Shown here piece after piece: positions 16,423 through 28,751 of a stretch of DNA of 64,000 nt. Position numbers and translations under genes: made by a program. The notes under the pieces are model-generated. The model did not search any database, was not told the origin of the DNA, and saw nothing but the letters and a program-made list of their open reading frames with translations. This DNA comes from Undibacterium sp. (lineage in GTDB: Bacteria; Pseudomonadota; Gammaproteobacteria; Burkholderiales; Burkholderiaceae_D). Location: positions 62,001 through 126,000 of the forward strand of contig JAUSNO010000017.1 in assembly GCA_030645915.1 (NCBI GenBank), given 5' to 3'. How positions within the stretch are numbered: position 1 is the stretch's first letter; each line of letters opens with the position of its first letter.

Positions 16423-17171
16423 TCCGGTGCTTGTGTTGCCTTGACGAATAAAGGCGCTACTAGCAAGCCCAATTCAAACAGAAACCACATCGGGAATGCC
16501 AAGGAAAGCATACTGACGATATCCGGTGGAGTGACGATTGCGGCGATCACAAAAGCACCCACAACCACATAAGGACGTATTGCCTTGAATTTCTCGACAG
16601 AGACCAGTCCCATTCTCACCAAGACAATCACCACAATCGGCACCTCAAATGTCACGCCAAAAGCCAGGCACATAGACATGATGAAATCGAGATAATTTTC
16701 GATATCAGGCGCGACAGTAATTGATGTCGGCGCAAATTCGTTGATGAATTTAAAGACGCGACCGAAAACAAAGAAATAACAAAAAGCGACGCCTGATAAA
16801 AATAATAACGATGAGGATATGACCAATGGCGCGACCAGTCGTTTTTCATGAGAATACAGGCCAGGGGCGATAAACGCCCAAGCCTGATATAAAACCCAGG
16901 GTAGGGCCAGCATGAATGCCACTAATAGCGTCACCTTCATCGGCACCAAAAATGGCGAGATGACACCCGTCGCTATCATCTTCGCGCCGACAGGTAATGA
17001 AGCGATCATGGGTTGCGCCAGGAAATCATAAATGGCAGAAGGACCAGGCCACGCAAATAGTGCGGCACAGGCGATTGCAATCCCTATTGACGCTTTCACC
17101 AGGCGATCGCGCAACTCAATCAGATGTGAAATGAAACTATCTGCTGCGCCCTGCGAATTTAAGTCAGTCAT
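16407..17171 (-). CDS. tatC: Sec-independent translocase subunit TatC
   Basis: A 254-residue polytopic inner-membrane protein with six predicted transmembrane helices. The conserved N-terminal SFISHLIELRDRLVKASIG and the periplasmic/cytoplasmic loop FEVPIVVIVLVRMGLVS are family hallmarks. TatC binds twin-arginine signal peptides and nucleates the translocon with TatA and TatB. It is the last gene of the tatABC set, 35 bases after tatB. Confidence 0.97.
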   Translation of the reverse strand: MTDLNSQGAADSFISHLIELRDRLVKASIGIAIACAALFAWPGPSAIYDFLAQPMIASLPVGAKMIATGVISPFLVPMKVTLLVAFMLALPWVLYQAWAFIAPGLYSHEKRLVAPLVISSSLLFLSGVAFCYFFVFGRVFKFINEFAPTSITVAPDIENYLDFIMSMCLAFGVTFEVPIVVIVLVRMGLVSVEKFKAIRPYVVVGAFVIAAIVTPPDIVSMLSLAFPMWFLFELGLLVAPLFVKATQAPDHVAE

Positions 17172-17206
17172 GCAAGGCCTGTAACAAATTTGAAATGGTG
17201 AAACAT

Positions 17207-17698
17207 TTAATAGAAACTCACAGCTGATTGCGGCTTAACACGATGACGTGCCATCCGAGCAGAACCGGACATGACACGTCCGCGATGTCCGTTACGATTT
17301 TTGTACCATGCTGGCAATGCGGAGGTGCGTGCCAGTTTCTTACGGCGAAAATCCTTAGCCTTAATAGAAAGCGCTTCAACATTTGGTGGACTCAAAAAAC
17401 CTGAGCCACCGTCTTGTCCGTGCCACGCAGAATTCAGATCATTCTCTGTTTCTGCCACGCCTTGCGCGATAGATTGCTCAACATCTTGCGCTGCATCCTG
17501 CACATCTTTTTGCATTTTGCGCAATTCATCGAGCTCTATCTCTCGGCTGACTTCAGATTTCACTTCGTTGATGTAGCGCTGCGCGCGACCAAACAAGGAC
17601 CCAGCCATACGTGCAACCTTGGGTAAATCTTTAGGGCCAATTACGATCAGCGCAACTACGCCGATCAGCGCCATTTTGCTGAGTCCTAGATCTATCAT
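17207..17698 (-). CDS. tatB: Sec-independent translocase subunit TatB
   Basis: A 163-residue protein with one N-terminal helix (MIDLGLSKMALIGVVALIVI), the hinge GPKDLPKVAR with the conserved glycine-proline, an amphipathic helix, and a long variable acidic then basic tail. It passes substrates from TatC to the TatA pore. Confidence 0.95.
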   Translation of the reverse strand: MIDLGLSKMALIGVVALIVIGPKDLPKVARMAGSLFGRAQRYINEVKSEVSREIELDELRKMQKDVQDAAQDVEQSIAQGVAETENDLNSAWHGQDGGSGFLSPPNVEALSIKAKDFRRKKLARTSALPAWYKNRNGHRGRVMSGSARMARHRVKPQSAVSFY

Positions 17699-17719
17699 AA
17701 GTCCTTTTTCACCAGCAGC

Positions 17720-17944
17720 TTATAGCTTGGTTTTTTCCTTGGTTTCAACATCAACGGTCGTATTATCGGCGACTTGCTGTGTTGCAGTCGTAGCAGGTTT
17801 ATCCTCTTCACCTTTTACGCCATCCTTGAATCCCTTGACAGCTTTGCCTAAATCACCACCGATATTTCCCAGTTTTTTAGTGCCGAATACCAGCATTACA
17901 ACCACTAGCACGATCAACCAGTGCCAAATACTCATTGAGCCCAT
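17720..17944 (-). CDS. tatA: Sec-independent translocase subunit TatA
   Basis: A 74-residue pore-forming subunit. The transmembrane helix [20 protein letters not shown] with the FG hinge and the following [19 protein letters not shown] amphipathic helix are diagnostic. It is preceded by an AAAGGAGAAAA ribosome site. It begins the tat set, 58 bases after hinT. Confidence 0.97.
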   Translation of the reverse strand: MGSMSIWHWLIVLVVVMLVFGTKKLGNIGGDLGKAVKGFKDGVKGEEDKPATTATQQVADNTTVDVETKEKTKL

Positions 17945-18002
17945 GTTTTTCTCCTTTGAGAGCTTACTCTCGTCAATATAATCAATCTGGCAGCGTTACG
18001 TC

Positions 18003-18389
18003 TTAACGCTGCCCCTGCCATGGTTTGGCTCCACCAATGACATGCATATGGAGATGATACACCTCTTGTCCACCGTCCGGTCCGGTGTTGATCAGTGTTT
18101 TATAACCGCCTGACAAACCTCCGTCGGAATTATTGTGTACGCCACAACCTTGCTCTTGCGCCAATCTTGGCGCCATTTCAAGCATTCTGCCGAGCAATGT
18201 TGCATGTGCAGGTTGAGCATCAGCCAGCGTGGCAAGATGCAACTTGGGAATGATCAGGAAATGTACCGGTGCGGCAGGATGAATATCCTTGAAAGCCAGT
18301 AATTCTTCATCTTCATAAACAACATCGGCAGGAATCTGTCTGGAGATAATTTTACAAAAAATACAGTTATCCACGTTAACCTCAATCAT
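18003..18389 (-). CDS. HIT family nucleotide hydrolase (HinT-like)
   Basis: A 128-residue histidine-triad protein, probably a purine nucleoside phosphoramidase. It shows NCIFCKIISRQIPADVVYED, the substrate loop PAAPVHFLIIPK, and the catalytic triad YHLHMHVIGG. Location after hisE and before tatA is the usual arrangement in Burkholderiales. Confidence 0.95.
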   Translation of the reverse strand: MIEVNVDNCIFCKIISRQIPADVVYEDEELLAFKDIHPAAPVHFLIIPKLHLATLADAQPAHATLLGRMLEMAPRLAQEQGCGVHNNSDGGLSGGYKTLINTGPDGGQEVYHLHMHVIGGAKPWQGQR

Positions 18390-18401
18390 GGTTCATTAAA
18401 T

Positions 18402-18788
18402 TTATTCGGACTGACTTGCTTCGTCATGATCACGAAACTCGTCTTTGCGAGCGGCTTTTTCTTCGATGCCGGAGATACCCTCGCGGCGCGCCAACTCATT
18501 CACCACATCTTGAGGCGTCAGATCAAATTGCGCCAGCAGGATCATGGAATGAAACCAGAGATCTGCGCATTCATACAATAATTTGGATGCATCGCCAGAG
18601 ACGCGGGCATCTTTCGCTGCCATGACCGTCTCGGTCGCTTCTTCGCCTATTTTTTTTAAAATAGCGTCGTCACCTTTGACAAATAATCGTGCCACATAGG
18701 AAGTCGCAGGATCGCCGCCATTGGCTTGCTTGCGGCTCTCAATAATGCCAGCCAGGCGCTGCAAGGTTTGCGCTTCGTTGATGTTCAT
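18402..18788 (-). CDS. hisE: phosphoribosyl-ATP pyrophosphatase
   Basis: A 128-residue enzyme converting phosphoribosyl-ATP to phosphoribosyl-AMP, step 2 of histidine synthesis. The MazG-like fold is recognised from [32 protein letters not shown] and [14 protein letters not shown]. It is a stand-alone gene, not fused to hisI. The C-terminal tail is charged and variable. Confidence 0.95.
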   Translation of the reverse strand: MNINEAQTLQRLAGIIESRKQANGGDPATSYVARLFVKGDDAILKKIGEEATETVMAAKDARVSGDASKLLYECADLWFHSMILLAQFDLTPQDVVNELARREGISGIEEKAARKDEFRDHDEASQSE

Positions 18789-18798
18789 CGGGCTAGCC

Positions 18799-19200
18799 TT
18801 ATTTGTAAATAGTCTCAGGGTCTTTTAAGACCGGATCAACGCTTTGCCAATCACCTTCATTGACGCTGCCTTCAAATTTCTGGAAAAAACAGGAATGGCG
18901 GCCGGTGTGGCAGGCAATGCCGTCGACTTGTTCTATTTTAAGCAAGACCACGTCTTCATCGCAATCAAGGCGTATCTCCAGCACTTTTTGGATATGCCCG
19001 GATTCTTCGCCCTTGTGCCACAATTTCTTGCGTGAGCGGCTCCAGTAAACTGCTTCGCCCAGCTCTACCGTTTTAGTCAGCGCATCACGATTCATCCATG
19101 CGAACATCAGCACATCGTTGCTCGATGCCTCCTGTGCGATGACCGGCACTAAACCGTGTTCATCCCAGCGCACTTTATTCAGCCATTTTGACGCGCTCAC
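18799..19200 (-). CDS. hisI: phosphoribosyl-AMP cyclohydrolase
   Basis: A 133-residue enzyme opening the purine ring of phosphoribosyl-AMP, step 3 of histidine synthesis. Signatures are [49 protein letters not shown] (metal-binding DxD) and [11 protein letters not shown] (zinc cysteines). Its start overlaps the stop of hisF by four bases. Confidence 0.97.
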   Translation of the reverse strand: MSASKWLNKVRWDEHGLVPVIAQEASSNDVLMFAWMNRDALTKTVELGEAVYWSRSRKKLWHKGEESGHIQKVLEIRLDCDEDVVLLKIEQVDGIACHTGRHSCFFQKFEGSVNEGDWQSVDPVLKDPETIYK

Positions 19201-19961
19201 ACTAACCTCATCGCAATATTCTGTGCCGCCATGAATTGCTTCGCCTCTTGCACCGTATGCTGGCCGAAATGAAAAATACTTGCAGCGAGCACCGCATCAG
19301 CACCGCCGATTTTGATGCCGTTAGCCAAGTCCTGCAATGTGCCAACACCGCCGGAAGCGATCACGGGAATATCCACCGCATCCGACACCGCACGGGTCAA
19401 GCCCAGGTCAAATCCTGAACGCGTCCCGTCTTTATCCATACTGGTCAGCAAGATTTCTCCGGCACCAAGGCGAGCGACATTTTTTGCCCACTCGACGGCA
19501 TCCAGGCCAGTGGCGTTACGTCCGCCATGGGTGAAAACTTCCCATTTTCCAGGAGCGACTTGTTTGGCATCGATCGCCACGACTATGCATTGCGAGCCAT
19601 ATTTTTGTGCAGCATCGGCCACCAGTTGCGGGTTGGTAATCGCCGAGGTGTTGATACCCACTTTATCCGCACCGGCATTGAGCAGGCGGCGCACATCGGC
19701 CACCGTACGCACACCGCCGCCAACCGTCAAGGGGATAAAAACCTGGGACGCCACCGCCTCTATCATCGGCAAGATCAAGTCTCTGTCATCCGACGACGCT
19801 GTGATGTCGAGAAAGGTGATTTCATCCGCGCCTTGTGCATCATAGCGGCGCGCGATTTCAACCGGATCGCCGGCATCGCGCAGCTCTTGAAAATTGACTC
19901 CCTTAACGACGCGACCAGCGGTCACGTCAAGACAAGGGATGATACGTTTTGCTAATGTCAT
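19197..19961 (-). CDS. hisF: imidazole glycerol phosphate synthase, cyclase subunit
   Basis: A 254-residue (beta-alpha)8 barrel that joins ammonia from HisH to PRFAR, yielding IGP and AICAR. Catalytic aspartates lie in [15 protein letters not shown] (D12) and in IVVAIDAK (about D131). Phosphate-binding glycines are in LTVGGGVRT and [11 protein letters not shown]. It overlaps both hisA and hisI by four bases, indicating translational coupling. Confidence 0.98.
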   Translation of the reverse strand: MTLAKRIIPCLDVTAGRVVKGVNFQELRDAGDPVEIARRYDAQGADEITFLDITASSDDRDLILPMIEAVASQVFIPLTVGGGVRTVADVRRLLNAGADKVGINTSAITNPQLVADAAQKYGSQCIVVAIDAKQVAPGKWEVFTHGGRNATGLDAVEWAKNVARLGAGEILLTSMDKDGTRSGFDLGLTRAVSDAVDIPVIASGGVGTLQDLANGIKIGGADAVLAASIFHFGQHTVQEAKQFMAAQNIAMRLV

Positions 19962-20773
19962 TTCGGATCTTCTTCGGTATCCAGATCGCCGATATAGTCA
20001 CCGTCCAGTTCGCCACTCAGCTCGTCGGCTCTATCCTGCGCGGAGGACAGATCGAGCGTGCCTTCATAAATCGAGCGACCACAAATGACGCCAGAAATAC
20101 CTTCATCCTGCACCGCGCAAAGCGCTTCAACATCCGCCAAAACATGGATGCCACCGGACGCAATCACGGGAATACTCACCGCCTGCGCCAATTTGACCGT
20201 CGCCTCAAGATTTACGCCGCCCATCATGCCGTCGCGCCCGATGTCGGTATAGATAATTGCCTCAACGCCATAGCCTTCGAATTTCTGCGCCAGATCGATG
20301 ACGTCGTGCCCTGACAATTTACTCCAGCCATCCGTGGCGACCTTGCCGTCCTTGGCATCGATGCCGACGATGATCTGACCGGGAAAGGCACTGCATGCAT
20401 CTGCCAGAAAGCCCGGGCTTTTGACCGCCGCGGTACCGATAATAATGTAAGACAAGCCATCGTTAAGATAGCGCTCTATCGTATCCAGATCGCGAATCCC
20501 GCCGCCCAATTGCACAGGGATTTCTTCAGCGCCGGTCTCTTCAGCATAATCGCGTACCGCCTGGATAATCGCCTTGACTGCGGCTTCATTGACGGGCTTT
20601 CCGGCAAATGCGCCATTCAAATCGACCAGATGCAGGCGACGTGCGCCCTGCATTAGCCAATGACGCGCCATCTCGGCGGGGTTATCGGAGAATACGGTGG
20701 CTTGATCCATGTCGCCTTGTTTCAGGCGTACGCAGTGACCGTCTTTGAGGTCGATAGCAGGAATGAGCAGCAT
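19958..20773 (-). CDS. hisA: ProFAR isomerase
   Basis: A 271-residue barrel isomerase of histidine synthesis. Motifs are [20 protein letters not shown] (catalytic Asp8), [31 protein letters not shown] and [12 protein letters not shown]. It is about 20 residues longer than typical HisA because of an acidic C-terminal tail after YEGTLDL ([17 protein letters not shown] and more). The last codons overlap hisF by four bases. Confidence 0.97.
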   Translation of the reverse strand: MLLIPAIDLKDGHCVRLKQGDMDQATVFSDNPAEMARHWLMQGARRLHLVDLNGAFAGKPVNEAAVKAIIQAVRDYAEETGAEEIPVQLGGGIRDLDTIERYLNDGLSYIIIGTAAVKSPGFLADACSAFPGQIIVGIDAKDGKVATDGWSKLSGHDVIDLAQKFEGYGVEAIIYTDIGRDGMMGGVNLEATVKLAQAVSIPVIASGGIHVLADVEALCAVQDEGISGVICGRSIYEGTLDLSSAQDRADELSGELDGDYIGDLDTEEDPK

Positions 20774-20842
20774 GATAGGTTGAAATTTAGATGTTAATTA
20801 ATGGGAAGCTAAAAAATTTAACGCGACTAGGTAAAAATCGTT

Positions 20843-21481
20843 TTATGGTTTCCAGTGTACAAAATTCTTGTAGAGCTGCAATCCTGCGGACGCACTTTTT
20901 TCAGGATGGAATTGTGTCGCAAAAATATTATCCTTGGCCACGGCACAGGCAAATATGCTGCCGTAATCTGTCGTGCCAACCGTGTGGTGCGCCAGCGCTG
21001 GTTGGGCATAATAACTGTGCACAAAATAAAAATAAGCATCGTCGGCGATGTCTTGCCACAGCGCATGTGGCTGCGCTTGCCTGACGCGATTCCAGCCCAT
21101 TTGCGGTACTTTAAAACGTGAACCATCATCCTGCAACTTGCCGCTCAGGTCGAAGCGCACCACTTTGCCGGGCAATAATCCCAGACCGGGCGTGTCGCCT
21201 TCGGCACTGATATCAAACAGCATTTGTTCACCGACGCAGACGCCAAATAATGGCTTGCTGCGCGCCGCTTCCAGCACGGCTTCCTGCACACCGGAGTCAC
21301 GCAGGCTGCGCATGCAATCTGGCATCGCGCCCTGGCCTGGCAAGACTAGCCGGTCAGCGCTTTTGATATCGGCGATTTCACCGGAAATTTTTACCTCGGC
21401 ATCAGGCGCCACGGCGCGCAAAGCCTGCGCTACCGAACGTAAATTCCCCATGCCGTAATCTACTACTACAATTTTATTCAT
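20843..21481 (-). CDS. hisH: imidazole glycerol phosphate synthase, glutaminase subunit
   Basis: A 212-residue class I glutamine amidotransferase partner of HisF. The nucleophile is C82 in GVCVGEQML and the remaining triad is H192 and E194 in QFHPEKS. The N-terminus [17 protein letters not shown] is typical. It precedes hisA by 70 bases. Confidence 0.97.
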   Translation of the reverse strand: MNKIVVVDYGMGNLRSVAQALRAVAPDAEVKISGEIADIKSADRLVLPGQGAMPDCMRSLRDSGVQEAVLEAARSKPLFGVCVGEQMLFDISAEGDTPGLGLLPGKVVRFDLSGKLQDDGSRFKVPQMGWNRVRQAQPHALWQDIADDAYFYFVHSYYAQPALAHHTVGTTDYGSIFACAVAKDNIFATQFHPEKSASAGLQLYKNFVHWKP

Positions 21482-21526
21482 AATTAATTTGCCAGCAGAT
21501 AATGAATGCTCAGCTAGCGAAAGGAG

Positions 21527-22123
21527 TTAGAGGCTGCCCTTGGTGGATGGTATGGTTCCAGCGGAGCGTGCATCAAGTTCAGACGCCATGCGTAAGGCGC
21601 GGCCGAAGGCTTTGAACACGGTTTCGCATTGATGATGTGCATTGTCGCCACGCAAGTTGTCGATATGCAGCGAAACCAGGGCGTGATTCACAAATCCCTG
21701 AAAAAATTCATGCGTCAGATCGACATCAAAAGTGCCTATCATCGAGCGTTTGAATGGCACGTGAAATTCCAGACCAGGGCGGCCGGAAAAATCGATCACC
21801 ACGCGTGACAAAGCTTCATCCAGCGGCACATAGGCGTGGCCATAACGACGGATACCTTTTTTGTCGCCCATCGCAATGGCAAAGGCCTGGCCCAGGGTAA
21901 TGCCAACGTCTTCCACCGTGTGATGCGCATCGATATGCAGATCGCCCACCGCTTCAATTTCCAGATCGATCAAACCATGGCGGGCAATCTGATCCAGCAT
22001 GTGATCCAGAAATGGCACGCCGGTATTTAATTTTTGCTTGCCGGTGCCATCGAGATTGATCGCGACCCGGATTTGAGTTTCGTTGGTGTTGCGTGTGACT
22101 TGCGCGGTACGTTGGGCTTGCAT
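21527..22123 (-). CDS. hisB: imidazoleglycerol-phosphate dehydratase
   Basis: A 198-residue monofunctional IGPD without the phosphatase domain found in enterobacterial HisB. Metal-binding motifs are [24 protein letters not shown] and [19 protein letters not shown]. Manganese-dependent dehydration of IGP to imidazole acetol phosphate. Confidence 0.98.
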   Translation of the reverse strand: MQAQRTAQVTRNTNETQIRVAINLDGTGKQKLNTGVPFLDHMLDQIARHGLIDLEIEAVGDLHIDAHHTVEDVGITLGQAFAIAMGDKKGIRRYGHAYVPLDEALSRVVIDFSGRPGLEFHVPFKRSMIGTFDVDLTHEFFQGFVNHALVSLHIDNLRGDNAHHQCETVFKAFGRALRMASELDARSAGTIPSTKGSL

Positions 22124-22167
22124 GGTATTTGGCTTTGCTTCAGCGTTGGTATTAAAAATTATTAAGA

Positions 22168-23238
22168 TTACAAGGATGCACTTAATGCATCAAGAAAAAG
22201 GGCATTTTCTTGCGGAGTGCTGACGGTGATGCGCAGACAATTCTCCAGCAGAGCATGCATTTTACCTACATTTTTAACTAATATTTTTTGTTTCAGCAAA
22301 TTAGCGAACACTTGTTCGGCTTGCGGAACCCGAATCAGCAGGAAATTTGCTGCCGACGGAAACACGATGACACCTGGTAATTGCCTCATGGCTGCGGCCA
22401 GCGCGCTTCTCTGCTCGCGCAATTGCGCAGCCTGGTCATCGAGTATGTCCACATGCTGCAACATGAATTCTGCAGCCGCTTCCGTTAGCACGTTGATATT
22501 GTAGGGCGGTCTCACTTTTTCAAGCTCATCCAATAGCGCCTTGCTACCGGACATATACCCGAGACGAATGCCAGCCAGGCCTAGTTTGGACACCGTGCGC
22601 ATCACCAGCAGATTATCGAATTCAGCCAGGCGCGGCATGAAACTGGTTTGTGCAAAGGGCTGATACGCCTCATCGACGATCACGATGCCGGTGTCGCCCA
22701 CCGCACGCAAGATGGCCTCGATGTCGGCCACTTCAAATAAGGTTCCGGTAGGATTATTCGGATAAGCCAGGTAAGTGATCGCTGGCCTATGCTCAGCGAT
22801 GGCAGCGAGCATGGCGGCCTTATCGAGCGTCAGATCCGCGCACAGCGGCACGCCGACAAAATCCATGCCAGCCAGGTGCGCCGACATGGCGTACATGACA
22901 AAGCCCGGCACCGGAGCCAACACTTTGGCGCCCGGTTTGGCGCAGGCGACCGAGACCATGGAGATCAATTCGTCTGAGCCATTGCCCAGCACGACATCAT
23001 AATTTTCCGGAATGCCGAACTGCTGCCTGATCGCGTTTTTGAGTCCGGTATAACTGGGAACCGGATAACGATTCAGGGCAACTTGTGCCAGACGCTCTGC
23101 CAAGGCGCGCTGCAAATCGCTGGATAAGGTGTAGGGATTTTCCATTGCGTCGAGTTTCACGAAACCGCTGGAATCGGGTACGTGATATGCCGATAGAGCA
23201 AGCACTTCAGGACGGATGATGTTGGCGATCAGGCTCAT
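22168..23238 (-). CDS. hisC: histidinol-phosphate aminotransferase
   Basis: A 356-residue PLP-dependent class I/II aminotransferase. The substrate region [11 protein letters not shown] near the N-terminus, the cofactor-site [21 protein letters not shown] and the Schiff-base lysine in [15 protein letters not shown] identify it. It follows the methyltransferase gene by 32 bases. Confidence 0.96.
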   Translation of the reverse strand: MSLIANIIRPEVLALSAYHVPDSSGFVKLDAMENPYTLSSDLQRALAERLAQVALNRYPVPSYTGLKNAIRQQFGIPENYDVVLGNGSDELISMVSVACAKPGAKVLAPVPGFVMYAMSAHLAGMDFVGVPLCADLTLDKAAMLAAIAEHRPAITYLAYPNNPTGTLFEVADIEAILRAVGDTGIVIVDEAYQPFAQTSFMPRLAEFDNLLVMRTVSKLGLAGIRLGYMSGSKALLDELEKVRPPYNINVLTEAAAEFMLQHVDILDDQAAQLREQRSALAAAMRQLPGVIVFPSAANFLLIRVPQAEQVFANLLKQKILVKNVGKMHALLENCLRITVSTPQENALFLDALSASL

Positions 23239-23270
23239 ATATTTTTCAAACGATTAAAAATGAAGGCGTT

Positions 23271-24227
23271 CTATAGGGTTTCTGCCAACACTTCTGGCGA
23301 AATTTCTGTCGCCATGTCAGGCTGCGTGTCTCGACTTTTAGCTTTAGGGTTTTTAGTCGCTTTGGCACTTTTGACAGTGCTGCCTTTTTTACGGCCTTTT
23401 TTCCCACTCTTCACATTCGGGATTTTTGCCCGCACCGGTTCGGTCGGCAAATTGCTTTGCACTGACAATTCGGCTTCCGGCGAAGCGAGCCGGTCTTGAA
23501 TAATCTGGCAATAATCCGGGTTCAGTTCAAAGCCGACAAATTGCCGCCCGCAACGCCTGGCGGCGATGGCTGTGGTGCCGCTGCCCATAAACGGATCGAG
23601 CACAATGCCGCCCGGCGGGCAGGATGCGCGCACCATGCGCTCGATAATTTCCAAGGGCTTTTGCGTCGGATGGTCGGCACGTTCAGGATCTTCTTTATGC
23701 AGGCGCGAAACGCTCCAGACGTCTTTCGGGTTGTAGCCCAGCTCCAGCCATTTGGCACCGACAAAAATCGAGCGCGAGCGCGCCTTCTTGGTGACAGCAT
23801 CGTAGGGGATTCTGACGGCATCGAGGTCGAAATAATGCCCCTTGCCCTTGGCAAAAAAACCTATCGTGTCATGCACCGAAGTGAAGTTTCTGACACTGCC
23901 CCCCATCGACGGCACGCGTCTGTCCCAGATGATTTCATTGAGCATGGTCATGCGCTGTTTCAGCATCACAAAAATCTCGGGCGAATAGCGCCAGGTCAAA
24001 AAAATGTAGAGCGAACCAGTCGGCTTCAATTTCGGCAAGACCGCATCGATCCAGCGCTCTGTCCACGCCAGGTATTCAGCCGATGCCTGCTTATCTGAAT
24101 CGTTGCCATAATCCTTGCCCAGACCATAAGGCGGATCGGTCAGGATCAGATCAATGCTGCCGTCAGGAATTCTATCGAGACCTGAGATGGCATCTTCATT
24201 GAAGAGCTGATCGATATAGCTATTCAT
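23271..24227 (-). CDS. orphan DNA adenine methyltransferase (beta class)
   Basis: A 318-residue site-specific methyltransferase. Motif IV TDPPYGLG (30-37) precedes motif I DPFMGSGT (211-218), the permuted order of beta-class N6-adenine enzymes such as CcrM, and HPTQKP (186-191) supports this. The C-terminal 45 residues are very basic (SGKKGRKKGSTVKSAK) and probably contact DNA. No restriction endonuclease is nearby, so it looks like an orphan regulator-type methylase. It interrupts the his operon between hisD and hisC, on the same strand. A palindromic repeat (24267-24327) separates it from hisD. Its recognition sequence cannot be read from the protein. Confidence 0.93.
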   Translation of the reverse strand: MNSYIDQLFNEDAISGLDRIPDGSIDLILTDPPYGLGKDYGNDSDKQASAEYLAWTERWIDAVLPKLKPTGSLYIFLTWRYSPEIFVMLKQRMTMLNEIIWDRRVPSMGGSVRNFTSVHDTIGFFAKGKGHYFDLDAVRIPYDAVTKKARSRSIFVGAKWLELGYNPKDVWSVSRLHKEDPERADHPTQKPLEIIERMVRASCPPGGIVLDPFMGSGTTAIAARRCGRQFVGFELNPDYCQIIQDRLASPEAELSVQSNLPTEPVRAKIPNVKSGKKGRKKGSTVKSAKATKNPKAKSRDTQPDMATEISPEVLAETL

Positions 24228-24266
24228 CTAATGGATGATCGAAAATTGAAAAGGTGGCAGGTCCAC

Positions 24267-24345
24267 CACGCACTGTTCATGCGGCTTGCAGGCCGGATAG
24301 GCCCAAGAAGCGCATGAACAGTGCGTGTTAGGCGTGCTCATTTTT
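24267..24345. repeat. REP-like palindrome, copy R1
   Basis: A perfect 17-bp stem (24267-24283 with 24311-24327, core CTGTTCATGCG/CGCATGAACAG) encloses a 27-base loop, followed on the plus strand by GTTAGGCGTGCTCATTTTT. Copies R2, R3 and a diverged R4 share the stem core, the loop stretch CTTGCAGGCC (R1 and R2) and the T-rich tail. It lies between hisD and the methyltransferase gene. Confidence 0.8.
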
Positions 24346-25690
24346 AAGTTTTCTGCTTTAAGTTAGGCTTTAAGCGATATTCAGCACTGCGCGCATGCGC
24401 CTGCAAGCCTTCACCATAAGCCAGCTCGGCGGCCACTTTGCCCAGGCTTTGTGCCCCTTGCTCGCTGACATAAATCATCGAAGAGCGTTTTTGAAAATCG
24501 TAGACGCCAAGCGGCGACGAAAAGCGCGCCGTGCGCGAGGTTGGCAAGACATGATTCGGGCCGGCGCAATAGTCGCCCAAGGCTTCCGACGAATAACGGC
24601 CGAGGAACATGGCACCCGCATGGCGGATCTGGTCCGCCCATTGCTGCGGATTTTCCGCAGAGATTTCCAGATGTTCGGCCGCGATATTATTGGCGATATC
24701 GCAGGCTTCCTGCATGTCGCGCACCTTGATCAGCGCGCCACGGTTCGCCAGTGAAATGCGGATGATGTCCTTGCGCGGCATGGTATCGATCAGCCTGGCG
24801 ATACTGGCTTCAACCGCATCCAGATACGCCGCATCGGGACACAATAAAATCGACTGCGCCAGCTCATCATGTTCGGCCTGAGAAAACAAATCCATCGCCA
24901 CCCAATCAGGATTGGTCGTACCGTCGCAGATCACCAGAATCTCGGACGGGCCGGCAATCATGTCGATGCCAACCGTACCAAACACACGGCGCTTGGCCGC
25001 CGCCACATAGGCATTGCCAGGGCCGACGATCTTGTCGACTTGCGGTATCGTTTTGGTACCGTAAGCCAATGCGCCAACCGCCTGCGCGCCGCCCACCGTG
25101 AACACCCGATCCACACCGGCGATCGCGGCGGCCGCCAAGACCAGCGAATTTTTAACCCCGTCCGGTGTCGGCACGACCATGATGATTTCTTTGACGCCTG
25201 CCACCTTGGCCGGTATCGCATTCATCAATACTGACGACGGATACGCCGCTTTGCCACCTGGCACATAGATGCCGACGCGATCGAGCGGAGTGACTTTTTG
25301 CCCGAGCACGGTGCCATCGGCTTCGGTATAAGAGAAGCCGGCCGAACCACATTCCGCCTTCTGTTTCTCGTGATAGGCGCGTACCCGTTGCGCTGCGGTT
25401 TCCAGCGCGCTACGGCGCTCAGGCGATAATGAAATTAATGCAGCTTGCATCTCTGCCTGCGTGATCTCCAGATCGGCAATACTGCTGGCGGAAAGCCTGT
25501 CGAAGCGATTGGTCGTCTCCAGCACGGCAGCATCACCGCGTTTTTTTACGTCCAGCAAAATGTGTGCGACGACACGATCAATCGCTTCATCTTCGCTCGC
25601 TTCAAATGCCAGTAAATTCGTCAGCTTTTCATTAAAATCTGCCTGAGTCGAATCGAGACGAGTGATCAGTGGTGGGTTGATTTGCGACAT
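24344..25690 (-). CDS. hisD: histidinol dehydrogenase
   Basis: A 448-residue NAD-dependent zinc enzyme for the last two steps of histidine synthesis. Conserved segments are [48 protein letters not shown], and [14 protein letters not shown]. The frame is open 15 codons further upstream, but ATG 25690 (MSQINPP) gives the family's usual N-terminus. Confidence 0.97.
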   Translation of the reverse strand: MSQINPPLITRLDSTQADFNEKLTNLLAFEASEDEAIDRVVAHILLDVKKRGDAAVLETTNRFDRLSASSIADLEITQAEMQAALISLSPERRSALETAAQRVRAYHEKQKAECGSAGFSYTEADGTVLGQKVTPLDRVGIYVPGGKAAYPSSVLMNAIPAKVAGVKEIIMVVPTPDGVKNSLVLAAAAIAGVDRVFTVGGAQAVGALAYGTKTIPQVDKIVGPGNAYVAAAKRRVFGTVGIDMIAGPSEILVICDGTTNPDWVAMDLFSQAEHDELAQSILLCPDAAYLDAVEASIARLIDTMPRKDIIRISLANRGALIKVRDMQEACDIANNIAAEHLEISAENPQQWADQIRHAGAMFLGRYSSEALGDYCAGPNHVLPTSRTARFSSPLGVYDFQKRSSMIYVSEQGAQSLGKVAAELAYGEGLQAHARSAEYRLKPNLKQKT

Positions 25691-25771
25691 ATTCAATACT
25701 TTCGGGATGCGCCGCGCGCACCGTTCAAATTGCACTATTCAAGGAAGAGTCATCGGGCACTGCCAAGCACA

Positions 25772-26431
25772 TCAGCTTGGATGGAGTGCCTTGGAGGCGC
25801 GGGCAAACGCCTCAAGTATCGGCTGCAAACGCTCACGTTTCATTTTTAATGCAGCCTGGTTCACCACCAGGCGCGAAGAAATATCCATGATGTGCTCGAC
25901 TTCCACCAGATGATTTGCCTTCAGGGTGTTGCCGGTGCTGACCAGATCAACGATCGCATCCGATAAGCCGACCAACGGTGCCAGTTCCATCGAGCCATAC
26001 AATTTAATCAGATCGACGTGCACACCTTTGCTGGCGAAATGCTCGCGTGCGATTTCAGTGTATTTGGTGGCGACCCGCAAACGCGCGCCATGACGCACTG
26101 CCGTTGCATAATCAAAGCCAACCGAGACCGCCACCGACATCCTGCATTTGGCAATATTGAGATCGATAGGCTGATACAGACCTTCGCCGCCATGCTCTTG
26201 CAAAACATCTTTGCCAGCAACACCAAAATCTGCCGCGCCATATTGCACATACGTCGGCACGTCAGAGGCGCGCACGATGATCACGCGCACTGCCGGATCA
26301 TTGGTGGCCAGGATCAATTTGCGTGAAGTTTCAGGATCTTCCATCACGCGGATGCCTGCGGCCTCTAGCAGCGGTAGGGTCTCTTCAAAAATGCGGCCTT
26401 TCGATAAGGCCAGAGTCAGTTGCTGAGTCAT
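25772..26431 (-). CDS. hisG: ATP phosphoribosyltransferase, short form
   Basis: A 219-residue catalytic subunit of the first step in histidine synthesis. Motifs are [20 protein letters not shown] and the PRPP-binding region [18 protein letters not shown]. It lacks the C-terminal regulatory domain of the approximately 300-residue long form, so a HisZ regulatory partner must be encoded outside the window. It starts the his block, 10 bases after murA. Confidence 0.97.
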   Translation of the reverse strand: MTQQLTLALSKGRIFEETLPLLEAAGIRVMEDPETSRKLILATNDPAVRVIIVRASDVPTYVQYGAADFGVAGKDVLQEHGGEGLYQPIDLNIAKCRMSVAVSVGFDYATAVRHGARLRVATKYTEIAREHFASKGVHVDLIKLYGSMELAPLVGLSDAIVDLVSTGNTLKANHLVEVEHIMDISSRLVVNQAALKMKRERLQPILEAFARASKALHPS

Positions 26432-26441
26432 ATGGTTTGCT

Positions 26442-27933
<1,492 letters not shown>

Positions 27934-27998
27934 GGTTTTCTTTCAAATTAATTTGGTAAATACGACATCACTCTTGCCGCTATGGCAATCCAATCGTG

Positions 27999-28751
27999 TT
28001 AATGCCTTAACTTATAGCCACGCTTCAGCATTTGCACGGCGACCGTCGCCAGAAAAATGAAGAAGGTAGAGGCGATAGTGGCACTCATCCAGGGGCTTAC
28101 ATCAGACTGAGCAAAAAATCCGTAACGGAAGCCATCGATCATGTAAAAGAAAGGATTGAAATGCGACAAATTTTGCCAGAAAGGCGGCAAAGAATGAATT
28201 GAATAAAAGACACCCGACAAAAATGTCGCAGGCATGATGAAAAAATTCTGGAACGCCGCCAATTGATCAAATTTCTCTGCCCAAATGCCGGCAATCAAAC
28301 CCATCGTACCTAAAATCGCTGCCCCCAGCAAAGCAAAAATGGCTATCCACCACGGTGCTGCGAAGCTTAAATTGGCCATCCACGCAGTGACGACAAATAC
28401 GCCCATACCCACCGCTAGTCCACGCACAATGGCCGCCAGCACGTAGCCGCCAAACAAATCCCAATGCGACAACGGGGTCAGCATGACGAATACCAGATTG
28501 CCGGTGATCTTGGATTGAATCAATGAGGAGGAGGCATTGGCAAAGGCATTCTGCAAGATGCTCATCATCACCAGTCCGGGAATTAAGAACGCCGTGTATT
28601 TCACTCCTGAAACTTGCACATGTCCTTCAAGCACATGTCCAAAAATCAGCAAATACAGCATCGCAGTCACGATGGGTGCGGTAACGGTTTGTGTTGCCAC
28701 CTTCCAGAAGCGCAACACCTCCTTGTAAAACAGTGTTTGAAAGCCGGTCAT
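27999..28751 (-). CDS. ABC-2 type transporter permease (YadH-like)
   Basis: A 250-residue inner-membrane permease with about six transmembrane helices and the ABC-2 signature near the C-terminus (FFIMPATFLSGVFYSIHSLP, then a final hydrophobic segment). ATG 28751 overlaps the stop of the partner ATPase gene by four bases. The longer open frame upstream reads through the ATPase gene and is not used. Substrate unknown. Confidence 0.92.
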   Translation of the reverse strand: MTGFQTLFYKEVLRFWKVATQTVTAPIVTAMLYLLIFGHVLEGHVQVSGVKYTAFLIPGLVMMSILQNAFANASSSLIQSKITGNLVFVMLTPLSHWDLFGGYVLAAIVRGLAVGMGVFVVTAWMANLSFAAPWWIAIFALLGAAILGTMGLIAGIWAEKFDQLAAFQNFFIMPATFLSGVFYSIHSLPPFWQNLSHFNPFFYMIDGFRYGFFAQSDVSPWMSATIASTFFIFLATVAVQMLKRGYKLRH

